From contig OZ345377.1 of NCBI GenBank assembly GCA_977006965.1, positions 186,001-250,000 on the forward strand: a DNA stretch of 64,000 nucleotides, given 5' to 3'. Below the pieces are notes generated by a model that was not told the DNA's origin, made no database searches, and saw only the letters and a list, made by a program, of their open reading frames with translations. How positions within the stretch are numbered: position 1 is the stretch's first letter; every line of letters begins with the position of its first letter. Of the stretch, positions 44,317 to 54,066 are shown piece by piece. Made by a program: the position numbers and the translations under genes. The DNA comes from Phymatolithon calcareum. Lineage: Eukaryota; Rhodophyta; Florideophyceae; Hapalidiales.

Positions 44317-44405
44317 ACAACACCAGAACCACGCTCACACGGCCAGCGCCATGGCGACCCCTAGTTTCACAGCTTCTACACACCGGATCTCGTCATGGAG
44401 ATGAT
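44317..44405 (-). repeat. dispersed repeat R1, copy 2 (partial)
   Basis: The minus strand encodes IRCVEAVKLGVAMALAV and a stop. It matches R1 at 20.7-20.9 kb and 55.4-55.6 kb. Confidence 0.6.
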
Positions 44406-44994
44406 AAGGACAGCTGGACATGATTATAGTACATGGTACGGGCTCCAACAGAAGACCAAGACTTGCTCGTATATTCGTAAGACTGTGGACTTTTAGTCCG
44501 CAGATTTTTGTTAGTTTATATAGAACGCGTTCTGAAGTCCACTGGAAGACTTGTGGCAGGAGATGCATCCCTCTTTCGGTCGTTTATAATTTTTTCACTT
44601 CCCGAGAAACCCGTCCAATTGACATGATACTACATAATTTTGATAAGGAACATGACAACTGTCGAAGCTGCTAGATTACACGCTTAGAAAGGTGTCGACT
44701 TACCTCCAGTTGGGGCTGACGGTACATTCTCAGCAAATCTACTTCGTTACAGTTTGTCACCAATACAATGCCATACATGAATGTGTCTTCCGGCTCCTTG
44801 GGTCATTAATAATAATATTTTCAGTAAATATTACTGGCACAATCATGCTGGAAGGGACAACATTTCATACCCCCCAAAACAAGGCTTCAACGAAATTCAT
44901 CAAAGCGACACGAACACATCCAACCTGCATCTTGAAACCGAACTAAGGCTGTCGCTCAACTGAAGTGCCCGTCGGCTACACACGCGGCATAGAT
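44406..44994. other. non-coding stretch upstream of the PWWP gene, with a LINE-B 3' fragment
   Basis: Positions 44686-44740 (AGAAAGGTGTCGACTTACC...GGTACATTCTC) match the 3' end of the LINE at 57.02-57.06 kb. The rest is not recognised and should include the PWWP gene promoter. Confidence 0.45.
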
Positions 44995-46494
44995 ATGGAA
45001 CAACTGATTTGCGAGAGTATCCGACCTGGAGTTGTTGTTCTTGGTCGTGTTACAGGCTTTCCTTGGTGGCCGGCGATTATCGGACGATGTCCTACAACTA
45101 CTGAGTGGAGAGACCATGAGCAAAGAACGTGGGTTTTCTTTTTGAACCACAACACTGGGGCCTGGCTGAAAATTAGAGAAATACGCCCTTTCACTGAAAA
45201 GACTCAAGAAGCTACGACGGAAATCAACAGAGCCAACAAAAAATTCCATAAGTTTCTCGAATGTATTGATGAAGCTCGCCGGCTTGCACAAGAGTTTGTC
45301 AGTGCGCCAGTCATCACAAGGCCGTTGTGTGAGTACAGTGCCAACCTGACCAGCTCTGCTTTAGAGCTCGTTCATACTCCAAACAACGGTTCACGAAGCG
45401 CAAACCAGCACTATGACTTATATAGGTCGAAAGAAGAGGAGCGAAATGCAGAGTCATTCAACCATTTGCTGTACAAGAATAATATCATGTCAGGATTCGA
45501 AGCACTCGAGCCGAACGATCCGTCCACGCAGAGCTACGACATGGAGATTTCTATGCAAACAAGAACCAATGAACGGGCTTCAGAGAAGAGTGGTGCAAGT
45601 AACGTGAATCATCCTCGTGAAAAACGAAAGAAGACCACACCGCACCTAAGAGTGTTCGATTCCTTCAACCCGAGCGCTAAGCTCTCGAAAAAAAAGCGAA
45701 AACAGCGGGGCACATCGAGTAGCTCTCAAAAGTGGGGGCATAAGGAACTTCCCGTTACTTTGTCACGTCCTGCGAAAGAAAAAGTCGCGAATCCTTGTGC
45801 TCCTCGGATTGACATGGAACGGGTCGAAATCAACCTAGGTGTAGATGACGGATATTGGAGTCCGGATAGTGGGCATGGAGTTGGGAAAGTGACGCGGCGA
45901 ATTGCTCAGATGAGCCAGAGCAATGAACAGCTTCGAGACCGCAATTCAAATGTATCTCGGACGCAAGGGGCGATATCGTGGAACATGGCAAACCCGAGCG
46001 CAAGAAATGCGAACGAGAACGGCGCCGGGTCACGCCTATTCAGAGGTTGCGGCGCCGTGCCCAACGATGCCTCTCCGCCCGTGTGCAACGCAAGAGCGTC
46101 GACACATGAACACCCTGCAGCGCATGAGGGCGCACCAGCTATCATTGATTGTGAGATTATACATGGCCTCCAGAATCACGTCGCAAGTCAGGACTATGCC
46201 CGGTGGCTACATGAGCGGCCCGGATTGGAGGGCAGTTGCAATCTTGCTGGGGACGCATCAGCAGCATCGCTTGAGTCTGCTGTGGACACATTAGTGAGGG
46301 CGACGGGGGAATTTGCTCGGAGTCGTGGGTATGACGCGGACAAGATCCGTCGCGGTATCGATGCGCTTTGGCCGCAGCGATGGACCTCGGACGTTGACAT
46401 CGGGGCACCAGAGATGAGCCGCGAGCAAGGCTTTGTGCAGTCCCTTGCTCGTTCATTGGTTTGGACGGCGTGGAAGAAAGGTCGGAGACCGTAG
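44995..46494 (+). CDS. PWWP-domain protein, 499 aa
   Basis: The frame opens at a GTG (44965); the first ATG is 44995 (MEQLICESIRPG), ten residues ahead of the domain. The PWWP domain covers about residues 10-95: PGVVVLGRVTGFPWWPAIIG, then WVFFLNHNTGAWLKIREIRPF. The FPWWPA box and its aromatic cage read methylated histone H3 (usually H3K36me) and bind DNA in the family. The remainder is disordered, with a strong basic nuclear signal near residue 230 (SKKKRKQRG) and Ser/Asn-rich stretches. A possible helical C-terminal module is ESAVDTLVRATGEFARSRGY with ARSLVWTAWKKGRRP at the very end. AATAAA follows at 46627-46632. No catalytic domain is present, so it is likely a reader or adaptor in chromatin. 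Its orthologue is uncertain. Confidence 0.83.
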   Translation: MEQLICESIRPGVVVLGRVTGFPWWPAIIGRCPTTTEWRDHEQRTWVFFLNHNTGAWLKIREIRPFTEKTQEATTEINRANKKFHKFLECIDEARRLAQEFVSAPVITRPLCEYSANLTSSALELVHTPNNGSRSANQHYDLYRSKEEERNAESFNHLLYKNNIMSGFEALEPNDPSTQSYDMEISMQTRTNERASEKSGASNVNHPREKRKKTTPHLRVFDSFNPSAKLSKKKRKQRGTSSSSQKWGHKELPVTLSRPAKEKVANPCAPRIDMERVEINLGVDDGYWSPDSGHGVGKVTRRIAQMSQSNEQLRDRNSNVSRTQGAISWNMANPSARNANENGAGSRLFRGCGAVPNDASPPVCNARASTHEHPAAHEGAPAIIDCEIIHGLQNHVASQDYARWLHERPGLEGSCNLAGDASAASLESAVDTLVRATGEFARSRGYDADKIRRGIDALWPQRWTSDVDIGAPEMSREQGFVQSLARSLVWTAWKKGRRP

Positions 46495-46626
46495 CGAAGG
46501 GGTGAGATAGGCTCGCGCGAGGTGACCAATCTGAGTCCGGTGATAGAATCATTGCATGCAAAGCGTGTGCGGACGTTTCCCAACCTCTGGCAAATTGCGT
46601 GTAGCCTGAACGTCTCGGCTGTTCAA

Positions 46627-46632
46627 AATAAA
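46627..46632 (+). terminator. polyadenylation signal of the PWWP gene
   Basis: AATAAA 133 bp after the stop codon, the first such signal downstream. Confidence 0.45.
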
Positions 46633-46775
46633 TCAACTAGAATAGCAGGGAGATGCAGAAAATACCGAAGCATGGCAATAATATTGTACACAGGGGAAGA
46701 GAGTAGCTTTGACATTCAGTAATCGATGACCCTACAATTGGTATGTATTAAACAATCTACCATGAACAGGATATT

Positions 46776-46884
46776 CCATAGATAGAATCCAGCCAAAACC
46801 TCTTGGCATTAGGAAAGTTGCCCCAAGCGTCAGTAGATGCCTTGGTAACTTTTAAATAAAAATCTACCTTTCTTCTTCTTCATA
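46776..46884 (+). mobile_element. LINE family F3, 5'-truncated 109-bp insertion
   Basis: Flanked by an exact 11-bp target duplication AACAGGATATT (46765-46775 and 46885-46895). The insert ends GTAACTTTTAAATAAAAATC and TACCTTTCTTCTTCTTC. It matches the 3' ends at 49.1 and 53.95 kb. A short, 5'-truncated, duplication-flanked copy is the signature of target-primed reverse transcription. Confidence 0.88.
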
Positions 46885-46942
46885 AACAGGATATTGAAAT
46901 TGAACTTTTTCCTGACTGTTAGTTTCACGGGAAATCTATAGT

Positions 46943-47649
46943 GGGGGGGGGGGGGGAGAAATGTAGGTTTTTATTTTAGAAACCCTCAACGCCGGCGCAC
47001 GCCGACACCAGAGCAGCTTCGCATTGCGCTGTAACCCTTCCAGGAAAGACTACAGCCTTTCGCCTCCATCATTGCACCATCATCTCCTCTTGCATCTCAC
47101 TTTCTAGCATCATTAGTTTGTCCATCGATTGTTTCACTTCCTCTTCTGTATCCTCATTCATCTTGGGTTGCGTTAGTTTGCGTTGGAGGGTTTCCAACAG
47201 CATCGCTGCTAGTTCGTCGTAGTTGTCGATATATGCCGAGAAATTTCGCAGAGAGAAGCGGCCGAAAAACCATTTGAGTGCGCAAAGTCTGTGTTTTCTG
47301 GACTTGATTTGGACTACGGGGTTTAGATTTTCGTTCGTATCCACGGCGATTTTGCGTTTTTTGGCCTTCTCCGTCTCTCTCCAAGCGCAGTAGGTTCGCA
47401 GTTTCTCCTCCTTGTGGGTGACCTTTCCTTCCACGGACCTCTTCGCTGGGACGTTCAACAGTTCGTGCTCTTCAAGGTATCGAATATTCCTCGGTGCCTG
47501 TGCTAAGTCCTCATCCTTGCCCTCGTAGTTCTTGCTTCTCTCGAGGTTCCGTTTTGCATGCAGAGTCGCAGCGCAAAGTGTTCTCCTAATATCTTGCGCC
47601 TCAGCTCTGGTGCTGTGGTTCTGCATAGCGTTCGCATTCGATCATTGGC
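46943..47649 (-). mobile_element. LINE family A, 5'-truncated copy with oligo(C) 3' tail and 10-bp TSD
   Basis: AATCTATAGT occurs exactly at 46933-46942 and 47650-47659, bracketing the insert. On the insert's own (minus) strand it ends TTTCTAAAATAAAAACCTAC...CTCC and then a run of 14 C (the plus strand shows 14 G at 46943-46956), directly abutting the duplication. The body carries the C-terminal part of the LINE protein. Confidence 0.9.
47069..47626 (-). CDS. LINE family A ORF2 C-terminal region, open
   Basis: This minus-strand frame of 185 codons is undamaged from the 5' truncation point to its stop. It contains NLERSKNYEGKDEDLAQAPR, a long charged helix, then IKSRKHRLCALKWFFGRFSL and EEEVKQSMDKLMMLESEM. 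The frame is the tail of a reverse transcriptase protein: the copy at 50.2-52.8 kb joins the same sequence to the palm and thumb. By itself it has no promoter or known start, so it is not expected to be expressed. Confidence 0.7.
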   Translation of the reverse strand: MQNHSTRAEAQDIRRTLCAATLHAKRNLERSKNYEGKDEDLAQAPRNIRYLEEHELLNVPAKRSVEGKVTHKEEKLRTYCAWRETEKAKKRKIAVDTNENLNPVVQIKSRKHRLCALKWFFGRFSLRNFSAYIDNYDELAAMLLETLQRKLTQPKMNEDTEEEVKQSMDKLMMLESEMQEEMMVQ

Positions 47650-48029
47650 AATCTATAGTACGTACCACCGCACACGCCGCCAAGAGTTACTTTAGCGATA
47701 TTCTTTCTTTCCTTCTTTTGCTACAGGATATATGAGCTCCACACAGTGTACGTTACTTAACATCTATGGAGCCTCTAAGATGCTCCATGAGAGTGGCAAT
47801 TTTCAAACATCTGAAGCATTCACTAGCAAAACGCGGGGAGCGCGAGAAGCAGTTACTCTTCAAACGAGATTGGAAAGTAGCTTCTCAAAAATCCTTTCCA
47901 TTTTTCTCCCCAACTTTTGTTTAAGACGAATTTATATTTATATATATATATATGAGGTGTGTCTTCCTGGATCTGCTCCATCAAGTCTATTGACCTCAAC
48001 GTCTCGTCCTAGCCAGGATGACTGAATCA
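47650..48029. other. non-coding spacer with (TA)n
   Basis: Contains a TA dinucleotide run at about 47,936-47,953; nothing else recognised. Confidence 0.4.
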
Positions 48030-48857
48030 TTTCGAACGTTCATTCGCCATGTTCAATACAACTCTTTCGCTATTCCATTTCGGTTTGTGTACATCAATGA
48101 AAGGTGCATACAGGGACGGGGAGTCTAGAGTCATTGTCCATTGGTTTGAGAATTTAGCATGCGTGGCGATACACTTCGTAAAAGGATTTTCGAGATGGAT
48201 GTCTCCTTGCTCTGATGTCCACTTGTACTTGATATTTGCGACCACGGGCCCTTTCTTGTCGTTCAAGCGAAGCATCGCATTTAGTTTTATGCTCTTGCGC
48301 CTTGCGAAGAGCACACGTGGCACCATTCCTCGTCTGTAGTATCACATGTTAACTTGAGTTTCTTCAGCACTGCGTCGGTCAGCTTCCATGATTCAGACTC
48401 GTATACGAGAGTTTGTACAGCAAAGTAGCCAAAAAGACGGACACGTAGACCTGGGAATAGTTTTCCATCGATATGAATCCGTTTGAGGTCTTGAAACTCA
48501 GTTTTACACCTTAGGCTCTACGGGAAAGGATGATATCAATCACCCTAGCAACTTCCCCTTCTTATTGAAATAACCAGAACTTGCTTCATCGTTGACGTGT
48601 ACCATTTTCCCAGTCAACAAAGCTCCTCTTTCAGTAGGGTGAATTCCGCGGAAATCCTCCCATGAAGTATTGCGCACATAGATTCCTATGAGAGCTTCTC
48701 CTTGAATATATGTCTTCGTCCTAATCCCACTCTTACCAGAATATCTTCTTGGACCATACTGTTTCCATCTTCTGATCCATCTAAAACTCCTTCATCATTT
48801 GAAGCTCGCTCTTAAATTCTGCTTCTTTATCAACTTCGTTCCCAATCTATAAGAGCT
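48030..48857 (-). pseudogene. degenerate LINE fragment (post-RT region)
   Basis: On the minus strand near 48.48-48.36 kb: LKRIHIDGKLFPGLRVRLFG, then YFAVQTLVYESESWKLTDAV. This matches the region after the reverse transcriptase thumb in many LINEs (RLxLFxxxVxxxLLYGxExW). A separate natural-looking frame continues below (GPVVANIKYKWTSEQGDIHL, 48.25 kb) and is unrecognised. It is a different family from the LINE A/B copies in this window. Confidence 0.5.
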
Positions 48858-49133
48858 CCTAACCGCGTTTCAGTCTGTGAACAAGTAAGGACTGCCCGCA
48901 ATTTGAAATCACAGCGTGTCACAAGACAGGGGAGTAATTTTCCCCCTCAAGGTCCCGAAGGAGACCAGAGGTGGACTTTTGTACCTCACTAAATCGTGTT
49001 ACACCAACAAAAAGGAAAATTCTTCTTTAGACAGAATCCAATCAATGCTCTTGGCACTCAGAATGTTTTCCGAAGCATCAGCATATGCGCTGGTAACTTT
49101 GAAATAGAAATCAACCTTTCTTCTTCTTCTTCT
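48858..49133 (+). mobile_element. LINE family F3, 5'-truncated copy
   Basis: Starts in the last codons of the protein (ELLTAFQSVNK and stop; the 53.7-kb copy has DELRTMFQAVDK and stop). It continues through the conserved GGGGAGTAATTTTCCCCCTC segment and ends CTTTGAAATAGAAATCAACC followed by TTTCTTCTTCTTCTTCTTC. Confidence 0.75.
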
Positions 49134-49510
49134 TCCGTTTAATATTACTGCTATTTAGCAAACCAAGTTGCAGTAGTTCAAAAGTCCCTAAGCCATTTTT
49201 TGGATGGAAAAGTTGCCGTTAGAGTTTGCAGATCCGTAGTTATTGGTGCTATTAAATCCTTAGTTGGATAAGGAGTCTCTTTTAAATCCTTAGGTGGATA
49301 GGGAGTCACTTTCACGCAAACACACTTGCCCACTTGGAACTAGACAGATCCACAAGCTGGAACAAAAGATTTGAAACTTACAGACGACAGATGCATCTTC
49401 AGATATTCTGGCTGTGATATCAGTTACTTTATCTGGTTGCGGGCTACGGGTTGTTGCCAGCTTGGAACATGGCCAGTTTTTAAATAAGAATCCACTCTTC
49501 TCTACTTTCT
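49134..49510 (+). repeat. spacer with 30-bp direct repeat, ending in a LINE-type 3' end
   Basis: AAATCCTTAGTTGGATAAGG and AAATCCTTAGGTGGATAGGG are tandem copies at about 49.25-49.31 kb. The last 35 bp (GCCAGTTTTTAAATAAGAAT, then CCACTCTTCTCTACTTTC) have the common LINE 3' motif of this window. Confidence 0.5.
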
Positions 49511-50122
49511 TGCTTTATTGCAGACGTCGTTGATTGAACGCCAGAACTTACCTTAGGCCAAGTTTTCATTGTTCTACAATTGGAAATATCTCTACGGGTC
49601 TCTCCCTGCACAGATATTCTACTGTTTTGCCACGCACTCTTCGGATGAATTTTCGTCGAGATGCAGCCCGACCAGAACAGCGTTGGATGAGGAGCTGCAC
49701 TTTCTCCGGGCACAACTTGCACACGAGGCCATGGTACATCCTCGCTATGTACATGGTGCACACATGTCACAATCGGACACCAATTCACTATGAGCTGGTG
49801 GAGTACCACTTCTACACGTGTCCGTGAAACGTGTAGATCTTTTGGGAGCGTTGGTAGGGTCCCTGGTTCGCTTCTACATGGCGGTTTGATAATGGATCGT
49901 GGCGCTTCCCAGGTGAAAGGTATCGCTTGATGCAACGCCACACACGCCTCATCAATGGCTTCATTCTTTGGGACCCAGCAGTGGCTCTGTATCCAAACAC
50001 ACTCTATGTGAACCTCGTTCGATATTGCTCTTTCTACAAGATTCCCTTGGTTCCGCACCATGTCACCATACATACGCGGTTGCCCGTAGAGCGCGTCTAT
50101 GATGCTAAGAGTGGCAGTGAAC
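49511..50122 (-). pseudogene. RNase H-type LINE (family C), 3' fragment
   Basis: Homologous along its length to 40,805-41,450. The 3' end is CTGCAATAAAGCAAGAAAG, the Cys/His tail VRGKTVEYLCRERPVEIFPI is at 49.65 kb, and EVHIECVWIQSHCWVPKNEA (RNase H end) is at 49.95-50.0 kb. Several frame changes. Confidence 0.7.
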
Positions 50123-50130
50123 CATCTAGA

Positions 50131-52763
50131 GGGGGGGAATTGTAGGTTTTTATTTTAGAAACCCTCAACGCCGGCGCACGCCGACACCAGAGCAGCTTCG
50201 CATTGCGCTGTAACCCTTCCAGGAAAGACTACAGCCTTTCGCCTCCATCATTGCACCATCATCTCCTCTTGCATCTCACTTTCTAGCATCATTAGTTTGT
50301 CCATCGCTTGTTTCACTTCCTCTTCTGTATCCTCATTCATCTTGGGTTGCGTTAGTTTGCGTTGGAGGGTTTCCAACAGCATCGCTGCTAGTTCGTCGTA
50401 GTTGTCGATATATGCCGAGAAATTTCGCGGAGAGAAGCGGCCGAAAAACCATTTGAGTGCGCAAAGTCTGTGTTTTCTGGACTTGATTTGGACTGCGTGG
50501 TTTGGATTCTCGCTCATATCCATATTGATTTTGCGTTCTCCGTCTCGCTGCATGCCCAATAGATTCGCAGTTCTCATCCTTGTGGGTGACCTTTCCTTCC
50601 ACGGACCTCTTCGCTGGGACGTTCAACAGTTCGTGCTCTTCAAGGTATCGAATATTCCTCGGTGCCTGTGCTAAGTCCTCATCCTTGCCCTCGTAGTTCT
50701 TGCTTCTCTCGAGGTTCCGTTTTGTATGCAGGAGTCGCAGCGCAAAGTGTTCTCCTAATATCTTGCGCCTCAGCTCTGGTGCTGTGGTTCTGCATAGCGT
50801 TCGCATTCGATCATTATTCCGCTTAGCAAAATGGCCAAATATTAGGAAATAGAACAGTCCTTCTATCTGATCCACATGCGCTTGAATGTTTTTTTTCCTT
50901 CCAAGTTTATTTAAAAGCCCCACAGACTTCCGAAGATATGGGGAAGGCTTCCTCTGATGCTACCTACCTTTGTGCAGCTCATGAATCGTCCACCAGTATG
51001 GCGGACGGGAAAACTCAGGACTCAAAGTAGTCCTATCTCAGTCCTCTACGGGATTGTTGGTGCTTGGACTCGGCCACTTTCTGCCTTGCATTCTGCGGAT
51101 TAATACAGGCCTTCTTCGTTCTCCATGCGTTCTATGAGTGTCTTACTAAATAGTAAGAGCTCATCTAGTGCCATGCGCTTGAATGTGCTTCGACCACGGC
51201 GGTAGATGCAGTGCGTATTCCCATCAACATTGGAGCAGGGCCTTATATATGGATATGCGCTTAGTTGTCGTCAGTCCTTTAGCGGTTACGCCAATATCCC
51301 GGAGGGCGAGGAGTATACGTTTCGCTTTGGAAAGGCGTTTGAGGGTGCCGTGGTCGATTACGTCTGTATTTTCGATCGTTGTGCCTAGGTATTCCAATCG
51401 GCGGGTTTCGTGGAGCTCGGACCCCGCAAGTGTGAATTTTCACTGGACCAGGCCCGGGTAAATTAGAACTTCGCTTCTTCCTTTTTTGGCATTCCACGAC
51501 ATGCCATTCTCTCTTGCCCCGCTTGTCGCCGCATCTAGAAGCCACTGCATGCCATCCGAGTTTTTAGCTTGAGCTGTACTTCATCTGCGAACAGGATTGC
51601 CGGGTACGTTGATAAGCACGGTGACACTCCCGCGACTGTCAAGGCGAAGGTGCCCATGAACATGTTGTAAAGACAGGGACTCAGAGGAGAGCCCTGGGGG
51701 ACTCCGCGATCGATCAGGAGCCACTGGTTTTCCTCGTCTCCGGCTGTGGTGATCTATGACGGCTTCATTAGGTACTTGAACATCTCTGTGAATCACTGTG
51801 ATATTTTTGGATTGACATGACTCGACTCTGCGCTGGAGAATATCTCGTGAGACGCGATCATAGGCCGAAGACAAGTCGAGGACCGCGACAAATCGGTGAC
51901 CTCGCCTCTTAGTACTCTTCGCTCTTCAGATTGCGAGTTCCGTCCCTTTGTTCTTCTGGAAGCCTAGTTGGAACTGGTGGAATTTGTAGCGTTCGCGCAT
52001 CGCAGAGTCTATCGCGGAGTCAATAATCTTTCGCACTTGGCTGAGAAGCGATACTGGGGGTAGTTCCCTGGGATGTGGGCTGGTCCTTTCTTGTAGATGG
52101 GAATGAGGGTTTCCCGACGCCATTGCGATGGTAGACACCGAAGTTTTCGGCATGTTTCCCATAGCGTCGCAAGGAGGTCACCACTCAATCCAGGGATTGC
52201 TTGTAGCATTTCGACGGCGATTTTGTCCGGGCCGAGTGCTTTTCTGCACGCTGCTCGCAGTAGCGCGTCTTTGATACCAGTTCGTATTTTCTTGGAGAGC
52301 GTGAAGCTTTCTAACAGAGGTTTCCACGGCTTATCCGCGCGATATGAGCTGCGAACCGCTTTGGGTGTACTGGAGCAGCTAATGCTCGGCTTATCCCGCT
52401 TCTCTTCTGTTTGCATCGCAGGATCTTGCTTAGGTTAGTCGTGGCTTGACGTGGTGATTAATCTTCAATGTCTTCCACGAACTTGTTGCACTGCCCCGTT
52501 TTTGCCTTCCGTACGTATGAACTCATCTTTTGGCGAAGCACCAAGTTCTTTTCCAGGTCAGCTTCTCTTTTGGTCCGAGTCGCTTTCCGATAAAGCCGTG
52601 TCCTTTCTTTTGCCATTTTGTCCTGCTCCCTGGTCCAGAATGGTTTGAATCTTGGTGGACGCCGATGCTTATTACACCAGGGTCTTGTTATGAGCTTGCT
52701 AAACCCCTCGTACCATTCATCAAGCTCTTTTTTGTCCTGGCATCGCTTCAATAGGTCCAGCAT
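50131..52763 (-). mobile_element. LINE family A, longest copy (linker, RT, C-terminal domain, oligo(C) end)
   Basis: Read on the minus strand from 52,763: a basic linker (RFKPFWTREQDKMAKERTRL), KALGPDKIAVEMLQ, a damaged PAHIPGNY region, LGFQKNKGTELAI, SSAYDRVSRDILQRRVESC and the PQGSPLS/FADDVQLQ region. Next come LTTTKRISIYKALLQ and WEYALHLPPWSKHIQAH (thumb), and then, after a nested insertion at 50,890-51,171, VDQIEGLFYFLIFGHFAKRN, NLERSKNYEGKDEDLAQ and KHRLCALKWFFGRFSPRN. The 3' end is CTAAAATAAAAACCTACAAT and seven C. At least five frame changes make it inactive. This copy shows that the short ORFs at 47.1 and 54.2 kb are LINE ORF2 C-termini. Confidence 0.85.
50890..51171 (-). mobile_element. 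LINE family F2, 5'-truncated insertion nested in LINE A
   Basis: A 15-bp target duplication CATGCGCTTGAATGT brackets it (50875-50889 and 51172-51186). On its own strand the 3' end reads CTTTTAAATAAACTTGGAAGG and then eight or so A. It is 282 bp long and closely similar to 52,801-53,090. Confidence 0.88.
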
Positions 52764-52800
52764 TTTTGGTCCCAGTTGCCATCAAGTGGTCATTTGGAAT

Positions 52801-53545
52801 TTTTATTTTCCTTTCAAGTTTATTTAAAAGCTCCACAGACCTCCGAAGATATGCGTAAGGCTTCTTCTGATGCTACCTACCTTTGTGCAGCTCACGAAAT
52901 GGCCACCAGAATGGCGGACGGGAAAACTCAGGACTCAACGTAGTCCTATCTGAGTCCTCTACGGGATTGTTGGTGCTTGGACTCGACCACTTTTTGCCTT
53001 GCATTCTGCGGATTAATACAGGCCTTTTTCGTTCTCCATGCGTTCTATGAGTGTCTTGCTAAATAGTAAGAGCTCATCTAGCGCCTTTTCTGTTTCCAGT
53101 CGCTTTTCTCCTTCGAGTTTGTTCCCTGTTAGTGTTCGTTCAAGGGTCTCCATATGCTCTCTGGCTCTGGTGCCGAATTCTTCATTCATACTTGTTGTTG
53201 ACACCTGTGGGAATCTGCCACAGGCATACTGCAGCGCGTGTTATCTGTGCTTCACCTTGGGGAACTTGAGGATTGCTGGCAATTCTCTTGTCTTGTCGTA
53301 TGGTATCTTTCTTTTCCGCTTCGATTCTAGGCGGTCTCCTTCCATTTCCAGAAATTTCGATCGAAGTGTTTGCGAAGATTGGTTTGTTTGGATATGCTTT
53401 ACAGCTTCACCGAACGGCTCTCTGGTCTCCATCGCGGCGATATCTTTCCTCGTGTACTGCCATTCATGGCTGTTTCTTCTTTCGGGCACTTCATTTGAAT
53501 ACATACGTTCTTTCGCCTTGTTCCTTCTCAGCATTTTGAAGGCAA
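52801..53545 (-). mobile_element. LINE family F2, 745-bp copy with 12-bp TSD
   Basis: GTCATTTGGAAT occurs exactly at 52789-52800 and 53546-53557. The minus strand carries a protein tail and ends GAGCTTTTAAATAAACTTG and AAAGGAAAATAAAA, an A-rich tail abutting the duplication. It is 5'-truncated. Confidence 0.88.
53013..53534 (-). pseudogene. LINE family F2 ORF2 C-terminal region with one stop
   Basis: The minus-strand frame reads ERRNSHEWQYTRKDIAAMET, then LPAILKFPKVKHR, a TAA, then HALQYACGRFPQVSTTSMNE. It ends EKALDELLLFSKTLIERMEN. It lines up with the family A tail (KHRLCALKWFFGRFS... MDKLMMLESEM), so the stop falls inside the conserved KHR-x-AL block. Confidence 0.65.
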
Positions 53546-53555
53546 GTCATTTGGA

Positions 53556-53732
53556 ATGTTCGCTCCCATGAGCATCTCCACCCTTATAGAACTCACCCGC
53601 CAATGTGAGCAAGATGCCATCGAAGTCGTGATAAATGGCCGCGCAAAAGACAGACTCTCCGAAGAAGACAGCGCCTGGACAAAGCGAGCACTCGACGAGC
53701 TACGAACCATGTTTCAGGCTGTTGACAAGTAA
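53556..53732 (+). pseudogene. LINE family F3 ORF2 C-terminal region, 58-codon open piece
   Basis: MFAPMSISTLIELTRQCEQD and DSAWTKRALDELRTMFQAVDK, ending TAA. The apparent ATG is created where the F2 duplication starts. It is really the tail of a longer ORF that continues upstream at 52,777-52,800. Confidence 0.6.
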
Positions 53733-53977
53733 GGACTGCCCCAACCTGAAATCACAGCGTGTCACAGGACAGGGGAGTAATTTTCCCCCTCAAGGCCCCG
53801 AAGGAGAAGAGAGGTGGGTTTTTGGAGTCCAGTGAATCGTGTTGCACCAACAAGAAAAGAAACTCTTCCATAGACAGAATCTAGCCAAAACCTCTTGGCC
53901 GTAGGAAAGTTTCCCCAAGAGTCAGCAGATGCGTTGGTAACTTTTAAAAAAATTTACTCTCTACTTCTTCACCGCAA

Positions 53978-54066
53978 ACAGGCACACTCGGGATTCGAAC
54001 TCAAGACCTCTCCCTTGGTCGCACATGCGCATCCCAGAGTCGGTTTAAGCACTATACCACAGGTGG
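53978..54066 (-). tRNA. tRNA-like sequence (degenerate tRNA or SINE head)
   Basis: On the minus strand there is an A-box-like TGGTATAGTGCTTAAACC and, about 45 bases later, a B-box-like GAGTTCGAATCCCGAG with the TTCGAAT loop. The T-stem has one mismatch and I cannot pair a full acceptor stem, so this is more likely a tRNA pseudogene or a tRNA-derived SINE head than a working tRNA. The spacing suggests a long variable arm (Ser/Leu class). Confidence 0.4.

Larger units (their letters stand above)
52765..53972 (+). mobile_element. LINE family F3, copy interrupted by an F2 insertion
   Basis: The plus-strand frame VAIKWSFG (52,777-52,800) resumes after the F2 insert as MFAPMSISTLIELTRQ (from 53,556) and ends at TAA 53,730-53,732. 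The joined region aligns with CALKWFFGRFSLRNFSAYI of LINE A. A 240-bp 3' region follows and ends GGTAACTTTTAAAAAAATTT and CTACTTCTTC near 53,972. Confidence 0.75.

Noticed and set aside
46943-46956. 14-G run as a sequencing artefact
   Set aside because: The same C-tail occurs at three other copies with different lengths, and it abuts an exact target duplication.
47069-47626. short ORF as a free-standing small protein gene
   Set aside because: The longest LINE copy shows that it is the C-terminus of the reverse transcriptase protein, and the copy is 5'-truncated by insertion.
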